DNA from: Gorsachius magnificus
Taxonomy: Eukaryota; Chordata; Aves; Pelecaniformes; Ardeidae
Direction: 5' to 3'
Assembly: GCA_034008185.1 (NCBI GenBank)
Contig: CM067109.1
Coordinates: forward strand, 57,900,801 to 57,964,800
DNA length: 64,000 nucleotides
Shown: positions 12,701-24,700 of the stretch, piece by piece
Layout: every line of letters starts with the position of its first letter
Position numbering within the stretch: position 1 is the first letter of the stretch
Position numbers and translations under genes: made by a program
Notes under the pieces: model-generated
Seen by the model: only the letters and a program-made list of their open reading frames with translations
Database searches by the model: none
Told to the model about the DNA's origin: nothing

Positions 12701-15700
12701 TGTTCTCGCAGTTTGAAATCAGACTGCCTGTTCTGTATTTTGGCAGCTTGACTATTTTTTTTTTTCCAGACAGTTGAAACTTATTTCTTTTTATAGAGGC
12801 GAACTCTGAAGAATGGCACGACTACAGCTTGCTACTTTGCAACAATTTACACAGATACTTCTCTTCTTCTTGCTGACATTATAGGTAAGACTAACAGTGA
12901 GTTTTGAAGGATGTTGCGTGGACTGTTAGTTGAAGGAAATGGAGCTTAGGAGTTTTAGACTAGCAAGGGATCTGTCTTTCTACTAATTTGCTTTTTATTC
13001 ATTGCATCTGTCGTAGTGTGCCCCTCAAAATTCACCCTTGTTACCCTTGTTGACTTAACTGCCTCTCTTCTACTATTGTTTCTGCTAGTCTCTTCGTTCC
13101 CAAATTGGCTGCTGGCTGAGCTTGAATTACATCTGCTGGAGTTGCTCTTCAGCTGCACTCCTCTGCTTTTTCTAGCCTTTTGCTATTTGAGGATTAAAGG
13201 GCCGAATGACAAGAGGTGCAGTCAGTGCATTAATTTCCTGATATTCCAAAGTTTCAGTTAAGAATCATCAAAAATCTCCACACGCCCTCTGAAACCTGAA
13301 CAGTGGGGGTTGTGTCAGGATCTTACCGCTCCCTTTGGTTCACCATTGCAAATGCCTGCTTTTGAGAGTGTTGTGATTCTTGCAGGATTATCTAAGGGCT
13401 CAGCTAGCTCCCAAAGCAGAGCAACTTAATGAGAATCTCAGTTTCCATCAAAAATTCCCTAGTCTTTCTGATTTTGTAGGAAAACCTAAAACTTTGAAGC
13501 CATTGTATTCAACAACTTGGACAGTAAAAGTGGACAAAAGAGATCTAATTTAGAAACGCATTTAAAAGCTTAGAATTTAATATTATATGTGTTCCTTTTA
13601 AGTCTTACACATGAGTTCTGAGTCCTAGCATGGATAAATCTCAAGAAGGACGCTAGAAGTAGCTCTGGTAATTTTCTCCACCCAACTGCACATGGGAGGC
13701 ATGTTAGGAACCTCATCCCTTTCTCTTAAGGAGAGATGCTTTTCTGAGATCTTTGCATCCTTTCTCAGCTCAGGGTAATCATCTACTACAGCTACTCTAC
13801 TCTGATGCTTGTGCTTCTCATCCTCTACTTCACAGCGGTCTTCTTCGTATACTACCATTATGAATTCTGGTTGTGGTTAAACTACAGTAATCCAGTCCTC
13901 AATTATAATGTTTATAAAAGTGGGTACTAATGTGGAAGAGGAGAACTCCTATTTAAATGTTGTGGGGTTTTTTCTCTCTCTTTTTTATCCTTAAAAGTCA
14001 TGTGGATGGTCCGAACTTACAGATAAGAAAGGAGCATAAGTTCTGTTCATCTTAAATGAAGCTGGCTGAGGTGGAATTTGCTATTTTTATTTCAGCACAG
14101 GCTTTGATAGCAGTTTTTGAGAGCCAGTGATTCTGAGTTTTATATTCTTGTGCCTCTCAACAGATAAATTTGGTCAACGAGCATTTGTTGGAAAAGTCTG
14201 CATGGATATGAATGACAGTGTGCCACACTACAAAGAGATTACTGCTGACTCTGTCCAAGAGACAGAAAGGTAAGGTGATTAAATTGATGGCACAACCTCT
14301 AGAAATAAGACTTTTTCTTACATCTGAAAAGTGAACGTGAAACTGACTAAGAACTTACAGGTGCAGATTTGTTAGGAACAGGTGTTTTTTTTTCTTCTGA
14401 CAGCATTGTTTCCTACAGTTCTGGCAATTCCAGCATGCCCAGTTGCTGCACAGCCCAAGCAGTTTCTCTCCAGCTCTTCCAAAGAAAGGGAGAAGCTACA
14501 GCTCTAGGGTTTGGAGAGAATATGTGTATGTTGTTGTCTGTTTTCAGCCTGCTCTTTTTCCTTCACAGCACTGTATGTGGAAGTGATGTGACCTGACATG
14601 GGATGATGGAGTGGCAATCAGTTCCTTTGCCCCCATTAACTTCTGAGCTGTTCCCCTTCCCCATTGAGAATAAAGCTTTATTCAAGTTGTAGGAGTCAGG
14701 TTTCATATACCCCATTTTAAACATGCTGTGGTTCTCCCCTCCTCCAACGTAGCACCAGTGAAATTACGCTAGTGTGCAGTTGAGAGAATGAAGGAGAATG
14801 AAATTAAGGCAATGCACGTGGTGGAGGGGGACCCAAGACTGGAGTATGGCAGCCTGCTGTCTTAGGTTTCCCTTGTCTTTTGCGTCCACGCTTGGAAAAT
14901 GCTTAAGCAGACATACAGGTTTTCTCCTGGGAGTATTTATTTGCTTGTATAAATGTTTCAAATATCCTGCTGAAAGGGAAAATACCTAACAGTAATATAA
15001 ACATCTTCTGGCACTCGTGCGAAATCACTACCTTATTTTTGCAAATCATGCTAGAAGAATGCCAGTAGAAGTTAGAAATGGTCATGGATGGTGTTTATAT
15101 TTAAAGACATTTTTAAAACGTAGTATTACGGATTTGCACTCTACTAACATCTGTTTTCCTTCACGTAAATCCCCAGTTTTCATAACACAGAGTGAGTCCT
15201 TTTGAGTGTTCCTGGAAGTAGCAGAACTTCCACTTCTGATATTTTTAAAGCTTCAGAATGATCTATATAGCTTTCTTTTAAATACCTGTTTTACACCTCC
15301 AGCTCCCTTCTCATGGACTGTGGTAATAACAAAAGTGTCTCAGCTTGAATGGGTGTGTGGCACAAGTACCCCAGAGCTGTCTAGAGAAGAGAGCTGGGTG
15401 CTTGTCAGCATGGATCAGGAGTACTTACCTCATCAGGGCTGGACCGCCGCAATCTTCTTTCTTCCCCCCAATCCCGTCCCCCCCTCTCCCCCCCCATCCC
15501 CCCCACCCTCACCCCCCCCGAACTTAAGAAATGTGATCTGTCACACTGTCAGAAAATGTATTACACTGATTTCTGTTCTTTACAGTTAACCTCTGGGGAT
15601 ATTTATATTGTATGCTTGGAAATAATATGCAATTCCAAGTGCTTCTTATATTAAAACTAAATTCAAGTCAGGAATTTGAATCTATCCTTTTCCTGCAAAG

Positions 15701-18700
15701 AGGATCAAATAAAAATTTAGGGAACTGAAATTTAGAATACGTTATATGCTACTAATAGTTGTAGTCATCTGGAAAGAGGAGGACCCATGCTCAAATCTGC
15801 TCTCCTGCTACAGAAGACAGTGGTTTGAACCTGACCACCTTTCCACATAGAGAAACACATAAGCAAACAAAGTATAGGGTATTTTGAGAAAGGTATTTCA
15901 GTTCTGAAACAATGCTGACACTGTTCAAAGAATTGAAAAAGAATGAAAACGGCCATCTGGGGGTTTTGGATTGTCACCTGAGAGTTATACCTGTGTAACA
16001 GTTTCTGCTGTAATAATAATATTTTATTATTATACCAGGTGAATCAGTAAGAGAAGAGACAGGCAGACAATACATAATTCACATTGCATTTTGGCTCTCA
16101 AAGTTAGACAATGGTGGGCTCAAACTCCTTTGGTCATTGAGGAAGTTTAGCTTGGGTCTCTTGCTTCCACCTGGTGATCTAGCACCGGCCTCAGTGTTGT
16201 GAATCTAGCCTCCAGCATTGTTTGCTTTTCCATCTGAAGACATTTGGCAAATTTGATTCAATGTTTGTTGTGACCAAAATTACAGTTTTTTTCTGAATGT
16301 AAACTATGGCACAGAAATTCACACAGATCCTGTCCAGAACCCATTGCAAACTGGCTTTTGGAAATTATTTGCATACACTGTGCGTATGGGTTTTCAAAAA
16401 ATCTCTTCGCCGCAAAGTCAAAGGAAGTTTTATTTGCTCATCTGAATGATCCATATTGACTGCTTGGGGTTTTTAGTAGAGGTCCCTGAGGCAGCTTCTT
16501 TTATTTAACAAAGTAAGTAAATCTATACTGCATTTTCCATAAGGAGCATAATCTCTACTCTAACATTAACATAAGCATTTCCAGAAAATCAAGGGTCCTT
16601 TAAGTGAATGAGGACGTATGCAACTACTGTAAGTGAAGTATGGAATATTGCAGCATCTTTTAAAAATGGGAATTTAAATAATAGAATATATTTAATGCTG
16701 TAATTTAAATTAATGGACAAATTTGTGTTCTTTTTTTTCTCTAATATTGCAGCTGTAGCTTATAATTATGTTTTCAATTAATTTATTGTAACATGGATTT
16801 GGTTTTTGGTGAGAACTCAGAGTAATTACCATGTGTCTAATGTTAATTATTGCAAATGAAAAAAATTCTGCATATTCAGGGTCAAATTCACAACTAGCAT
16901 AATTTGGTGTAACTATCCTGACTTCACTCTGTTGCTTCTTTTTATTTCACCTGAAAATCTGGCCCAACTTTCTGTAAAAAAATTGATCTATGTCTGAAAT
17001 GCTTAATGGGGTATCTAAGTAAATATTTTCTATATTTTTTATAATTTAAAACACAGATGACAGATTTATGACAGTTTTTTTTCTACCCTTTTTCAGGTTT
17101 GTTAAAGATCTACTGGAAAAGAAAGTAAGTAGAGTTCTCCTTTGCATTCACTTTTGTATTCAGAAGATGCTGTGTGAATATATGAAATAGTTAATCCCTC
17201 TGACAAACTCTTGTGGCTTAGTGACAAATCAATAAATATGTCTTTCTGTGTAGTAGGCAGATATCATCAGTCTGAAAAATGCTCTGCTAGCCATATTGTT
17301 GAGAAGTGGAACTTGTAGCAGTGTAAATTCAGTTTTGTGTGGTCAGCGCACAGCAGAGTAATGTTCTGTGTGTGTTCTCTATTGACTTTAAAATATTCAG
17401 CTTCCTAGAAAGGGCAATTTTCTGTTAAAGAAAGGTGGAATTCAGTTGATCACTCTGTAGCATATATATATACAGACTAGTAAAAGAAGTTCTCACCAGC
17501 AGAAATCAGTGGTTTTTACAATACAGTTACAAATCCATTACCGAATTAGTATCTTGCACGTGTCTTCCAGTGTGTTTCTAAAGAAATTCAGGTTTGCACT
17601 CCTGACGTAAAGACAGAGATTTACACTCCAATATTACAAGCCACGATGCTTTTCTTATCAGCCTTTTGTTTTTAATGGCTTAATTTGTCAATGTTTGTAT
17701 CTGAAAATATTCAAGAACAGATGCCTAACGTTTAATGCCTACATCATATGTATTAGTAGAGTAAGTCAGCTAATCTGTAGAAGTCCTGGGACCCTCGTTA
17801 TCTGGGAGGTGGTATAAGAAACTGCAAACCAAGTTATGATACACTGTCTTCTGGTGGTGCCACATGAACAGCTATTGCCTGTGACTGAAGTCAGAGCTGT
17901 TATGCCACTGCCTATTTTTGATGAAAATTTTAATCCAGAAGTGCAAGGTGTAAAGTAAACACCAGTAGCTCTAGTCTTGGTGTCTTCTCCATTGTTTCTT
18001 ACTGCGTAGCCTATCTGCTGCCACCACTAATCTTCCTGTCTAGGAAGTATAAAGACAGTGTGTTGCTATCATGAGTGGAGAAGATCAAACAAGAAAAAGG
18101 CTTTGGTTTTATGGAACTGTGCCGTTTTGCATCATTACATCTTTGATGTTCACAGAAGAGGGACTCAGAAAAATGTCTGGTCATTCATCTGACTTCTTGT
18201 AATGCATACTGGACTGTCAGCAAATTTGAAAAAGCATCCAGCGCTTCTCCTGAAGTCTGGTAAAATCCCAGAGACTTGATTGAAGAGTTCTAATGAAAAT
18301 AACTTCTTTACTAAGGTTCATTGAAACTGTTTTCAGAGTAAACTTTGATTCTCTATTTCTGTGGTGAAATTTCTAATAAAAATAAGGAAATTACTATACA
18401 GCTTAATTTGAATTGGCGAGGATGCAGTAAGCAATAAGCGATGGAGACAAAATGCAATTGCTGTGTAAATGCTTGTCTTAATTATGGTTACTGATGTACA
18501 GACATCCCAAGCATGTCTTTTAAATATTTTCAGTATCCGAGGGTACAGCCTGTAATAACCCCCCGCTTTGGACCTTCCTGCACAGAGGACTTGCTGTGTG
18601 CACTTGGCGATTTAGCACAGGCTCGGGATCTCCACGTGCAGGTAAGCTCTGAGAGATCTGTATATGATTTAAATAGTTTGGATAGATAGCATACAGACCA

Positions 18701-21700
18701 GGGAGTTTTGATAATTTCAGCAAAACAATTAAACTACATTCTTACCTCAGAGCCTGTCTTTTAAATTCCTCTGAAATTATTAATGGTACTCTGTAAGAAC
18801 ACTGTGACCTGCACAGGAAATGAGAAGGCTCATAGCTGGAAGGATGCACAATTCGGCAAGCCCCAGCCATGGTCACTAGGAGACCGGCACCCAATATTGT
18901 AGGTTAGAGCAACCCTTGGTTTTGTGAAAGATTGCTCTCCCTAGTTCAAGGTTGTTACGTCTGTCTCTCTGCCTTCCACTGTTTCTGTACAGAGCAGATT
19001 TCGGTAGATTCAGAAGTAGATTCAGTAGATTCAGAAGAATTCCTCATCCTTGCACCTTATTTAACATTGTTAACGTAGCTGTAGGAGTTGCAGTGTGATG
19101 GAGTTTCTGTATTTAAAAAAGACATACTTTAAAGCTTACAGGTCTGTTGAAACTTTGAAATGTTTCTTTTTTGTTTACAGAGTTCTAAATGTTTCCTGTT
19201 TTAAAGCTATCCTACGTTAGGATTTTTTGTCATTATGAAGTGGGCATTTTGAGAATATATGCTCCAGTGGGAGTACAGGAACATCAGATTTTTATCTGAG
19301 ACCAGGAATTAATCAGCCCATCCAAAGATACCTGGAGCCAGTAGGTTGCTCAGAAGGTTGAAATGTCAGGTTTAATGCTATTTAAAGGACTCATTGCTAT
19401 ATGTTTTCTTGTTGCAGAGTCACATAAGTGAGAATGAAGAAGAACTCAAACTTGTGGAGAACATGTTTCCTGCCTACCAGAATTACACTGAATTGTATGA
19501 TAAAAACAAGCTGCTTACCAGCAAGGTAGCTGCATAAAAACTTCCACAGCATAGCTTAGATTTATCCATGTAGAGAACATGATGGTTAACTGTACTTATC
19601 TGAAAAGTTTGTATTGGTTTGTCAAGGTCAGTGATGCCCGGAGGAAAAGAAATTGATTTTATATTCTCTGTTGCACAGGTGTTGGTCAAGATGTTGGAAC
19701 TTTAGACAAGACCACAATTTTCCTAAGCATTTTAGGGGAGATGAATAATAAAGCTGGTTTATGCTCCCTGATCCATTTTCCAAGGGCTCCAAAGAGAACT
19801 GGGGTAGTGGGATCAGAAGGAGACTGTGTAAAGCTGGTATTGTAGGAGCTGGTAATTATTGGGCAGTACCCAGTTATCCTTGTATTACCATGTTTTTGCA
19901 CATTGGTTTTGCCTGGAGGTTTGTTCTGTGGTGTTATGGTAGGACCAACTTCAATTTTTGGTAGTTTCCTTCAGAGAAGCAGCGTGTTCTGTGTATGAAC
20001 CTCACATACAGACAGGTATACTTTACTGTTCTGACTATCCAAAGGGACTCTCATCTCATTAGCTGATTTTTACCAATTATTCAGAGGCACAGTGACCTGA
20101 AGAGTTGAAATTCATTAAAGCTTTATGCTGGTGAGATAAATGTAAGCAGATCTCATACCAGCCCACACTAAGTATAGATTGGAGTGCCAGGGCACACCTT
20201 ATTAGGTAGCAGAGAGCCGATGCAAGAGTGAATACGAACAACATAACTACAGCCAGAGTGCTTAAACATCAGTCAGATTGATTTAAAATTTTAGGAGAGA
20301 ATTTCAGGGGCACAAAGGACAGCTGGGGACTCCTTGGGAATTGGCTATTGAACTCCCATTTCTGCCTTAGAAAACATACCTCAGTAAATTACTTATTTAC
20401 AGTCCTTATTACCCAAGAAATCCATATGGACTACTTAAATATGTACACAGTATTAACTTTTGTTCTCTCGCACAGTCCGACGTACACTGATTTCCTGCGT
20501 CAGTGTACTAAAGAGAATATTAGTGCTGCAAAAACATAGGTCTTAATTCTGTCAGACCCTTACATGCACAGCACCAAAAACGGTCACTGAAAATCAGATA
20601 CTGGTGCTTTCTGGAGCCAGGCTTCTGTTTGTTTGGGGAAGCATTCTATTAAACACAAGGATAACAAAACTAAAGACATTCGCCCCTCCACAACCACCGA
20701 AAGCATGGCACCAATTTTTTTTTTTTTAAATGTTTTAAAAGTGTGTTTTTCAGAGCTGTGGCTGAAATATTTCCTTCTTTTTAGAAAGAAGTACAGATCA
20801 GCAGAGATATGGTTCAGCAGCTACCATATGTATGTCCTTAACTCAAGATGTGGCTATTCTCATTGCATTTCCAGTTGCATTTGAGCTTGATGAGTAGAGA
20901 CGGCAAGGGTACAGTGCTATTAGGAGACGCTCAGTCGAAACAGTCCCTGTGCCATTCTCATTTTTATCAGGAGATTGCAAGGCCTAACAGAGCTCTTGCT
21001 CTTCTCTCTGAGTGGGCATTTGGCATTATGAGGTAATCCCAAGTAGATTTGTCTGGGAATAATTGGTTTATGTCCTATTAAATGGTATTATCCTATACTA
21101 TGTTTTGTGTATACGGCTTGTGAACTTTAAAAATAAGTCAGCTATGTGGGCCAAGAAAGAAAAATCATTAACCAGTTGCCTAACAAATCAGATTATTTTA
21201 ATTAAAGAATTTTCCATATATATATATGTATATTTATATAGATACCTGTTGCAAACCTTCCTTACAATGGGAAACATGCTAAGAGTACATATGTCTTCCA
21301 TTGTATCTGATGTACCCCTCTCTGTTAGCTCTGAAATATAAATCTCTGTGTTAGCTATGAAATAAAAATCATAAGATTACTACAGTGCTAGGGTAACTGG
21401 GGCATTCTTGCTTTTGTCCCTTGAAGCTTTCAGGTCACAGCAGTTTCTGCAAGAGTCAGCACCTTATCTTCTTACATTGATAAATGAAAAAAAGCTGTGT
21501 GAGGGATATGCCAGACATACTGAAATTAATGAGAGTTTCTCCCCTGTTGATTTCAAGACCTTCGTTCAAGAGGTGCATTAATTTCCCTTGATGGTAACGG
21601 TAACAGGTGTCCTTTTGGCTGTTACAAGCAGTGCAGCAAAAATCACAGCACTGAAGTAAATGCAATATTGAGTAAATTGGTGATTTTGTTTTTCTTTAGA

Positions 21701-24700
21701 CAGTGATGGCTCATGCCTGTTATCTTTCTGAAGAAGAGCTGAAACTTTTCAGTCTTCGTGGAGCTGCAATTTCACATTGTCCCAATTCTAATTTTTCGTA
21801 AGTTAAAAAAAAAAAAAAAAAAAGAAGAATCATGTACAGTTAAATAAAGCTGTTGTACAGTTAAATAAAGCTGTTGTTCACATAGTCTGTTCTATCAATG
21901 GCAGATTCAGGCCATCTCCCTTCCCCCCCAAAGTATGTATATGTTTTGGGGAAATGGGAAAGGGCTATATAGTCATCTTTCTATTAAGCAGAAATGAGAT
22001 ACTGCATGGTATGCAGCCAACATACTGTACTAAATGTTAACAGTCATTTTGCTTTTAACATAATCAATATCTTGTTTGTGATGACTTACTGGAGCTCATG
22101 AAATGACCTCACATTCTCCTGGAATAGACTTTACATTGTATTTTGATTTTTTTCACGGGTATACCGAGAGCTCGTTTTCAGCAGATAACTATAAAACTAT
22201 GGGAGTTTTGAATTGAGAAAAACTGCCTTTATTTTTAGTGATTAAACCCCATCTTTCAGATGTATGAATGCAAATGCTCCATCCCAGTTTAATAAACCCA
22301 ATCTATTGCACACATTCTGAGAGCCTTTGTCATGAAACAGCTCTGCAGCCCTACTTGTCATGTGGGGCTTTCTCTGCATGTATCACACAGAACAGGTTTC
22401 TTCTTCCAATCCAGGTTGCGCAGTGGTGTCTTAAATGTGCAGAAGGTCCTGAAACACAATGTGAAGCTTGGCCTTGGCACAGGTTAGTATTTTGCTGTAA
22501 AGATGGTTTCTTCTGGAAACCATTGGGCGATACAAAAATATGCCTGCTTGTTCATATTTAAAAGTCAGCATGTCTCCAATTTCACAGAATCATAGAATGT
22601 TTTGGGTTAGGAAGGGCCCCCCTAGAGGTCATCTAGTCCAACCCCCCTGCAGTGAGCAGGGACACCGCTAACTAAATCAGGTTGCTCAATTTATGGACCT
22701 GCTTTTTTTTCCCACTACTTCTAGAGTAATGAAATCTAGAGATGGTCCAAAAGTGTTTAAAAAGAAAACAAAAATAAATGAAGAAACTTTTCTTCCTGTT
22801 GTGAGAGCAAACACTGTTTGAACAACAACTTTTCAGATTGCCGTTATTCTGTGTTGTGTTCTGTTTATCTGACTTTGTACGTGAGAGCAACTTCATTAGG
22901 AATTATACATTCAGAGACAGCGTTTAACAGTAAAACTTTTTTGTTTACCACATCTGCCACTTTGTAACATTTAATTAAAGCTCATAGAAATTCAACCCAG
23001 AAAATTATACCCCAAACTTGTTTCTAAGAGTCTGATCCTTTCTAGATGTTGCCGGTGGATATTCAGCTTCTATGCTTGATGCCATCAGGAAAACAATGAT
23101 AGCATCTAATAGCCTTCAGATCAATAAAGTGAATGAAACAGGCCTAACTCTTGCAGAAGCTTTTCAACTGGCCACTCTAGGAGGAAGCCAAGGTAAGAAG
23201 AAATTTCTTTAGGACAGACACAGAGAATTACAGCTCTTTTTGATATTATGTCTCCCTGTCTTTAAAAGATGGCTGAATTCACAGATTATCTGGTGCCAGG
23301 GTGAAGTCTAAAATGGCGCTGTACCCCTACTAGGCTCATTACAGAAGATTATTCATACTGATGTTGAGAGTTTAATAATAGAATCTTAATGATTTTTCAG
23401 GGTTGTACATTTTCTTTTCAAAGATCCGCAGACTTCTTAATCATTAGTGCTTGTATGTTTATCACACCAATTGGAAAGACTTTGTTTTCTCAGAAACCAA
23501 CACTTAGAGGAAAAGCTGTGCAATTACTATAAAGTGATGCATCCTGTTTGTCATCAGTTTCTAATTTTGTTTCTGCTTTTTGAGCTCTCGGTGAGGCAGT
23601 TTGTCACTGTCTTTCCAGCAAATCAAAACATCATGCAAATCACTCAGTCAGAGAGAAGCACAAAGTTTAAACAGGATATGCACCATGGTTGTTTAAGACA
23701 CAGTTGCATCTGCAGAATATAGTCATATAGTATATCAGTTATTCTGGTTCACTGGCAAGTTTTGTCATGATCAGTATGCACATACTGATTTATAGAATTA
23801 GCAAAGTTTTAGCAGAACTTGTATGATTTAGCAGAGAGCAAACCCACACATAAGTAAAAAATTATTACCATTTCAGTTACCAGAAATGTGCTTGCTACTG
23901 CTAAAGAACTAGTCTCAAGTCTTTTCAGTGTTTAATTTTTGCAGTTCTCAGAAAACACCATTGATGGAAGTTTGAAAGATGTAATGAAAATGTCAAACCA
24001 AAATGTCAGACCAAACAGGTCTTCTCAGGACTATATTTGAATTTCTGGAGGGTGTAATGGGGAAATACAGAAGACAAAAAATGGGCAGGGGACAAAAAAG
24101 GAGAGATCTTTTTCCTACAATTTATACTGTTCTCATAAAAGGTGAGAATAAATTAGCTGATATATGGAAAAGAAAACTTGTAAAAATCTCGAACTTATTT
24201 CCCTTCCCAGCTACTCTTGTGCTTGTTTTATCTGGGTTCTTCGGTTTACTTAGTAATGCATTTGTTTTATATATTTATTGTCACCTGGTTTATCCTAACT
24301 GAATTGCTTGCAGGGGTAGAACATCAACTACTTGTACAGTAGGCTGACAAGTACAGCCTGCAAAGATTTAAATGACCAATTCCTTGTTGCAATAATTTGC
24401 TTTGCTGAGACTCCTGAACACTTGTTACCCTCGGTGTTTAAAAATTTTAACCTTGGAGGAGTAGAGAACATCTTAGCTGAAACTAGTAGGTAGTCAAAAT
24501 ATTTCACCATTTGGAGGAGTTCAAACATCTTTAAGGTATTGCGAAGTTCCTGCCACACATAAACTTCATTGAAGGCTGAGGTTGATTTGTTGGACAGGAG
24601 CAATCTGAAAACAAGTGAACAAAGTATTTGCAGATATTATCCCCTTTGATAACTTAGTTTTACTACAAAGTATTGGAAAAGTCGATTTAATACACAGATA

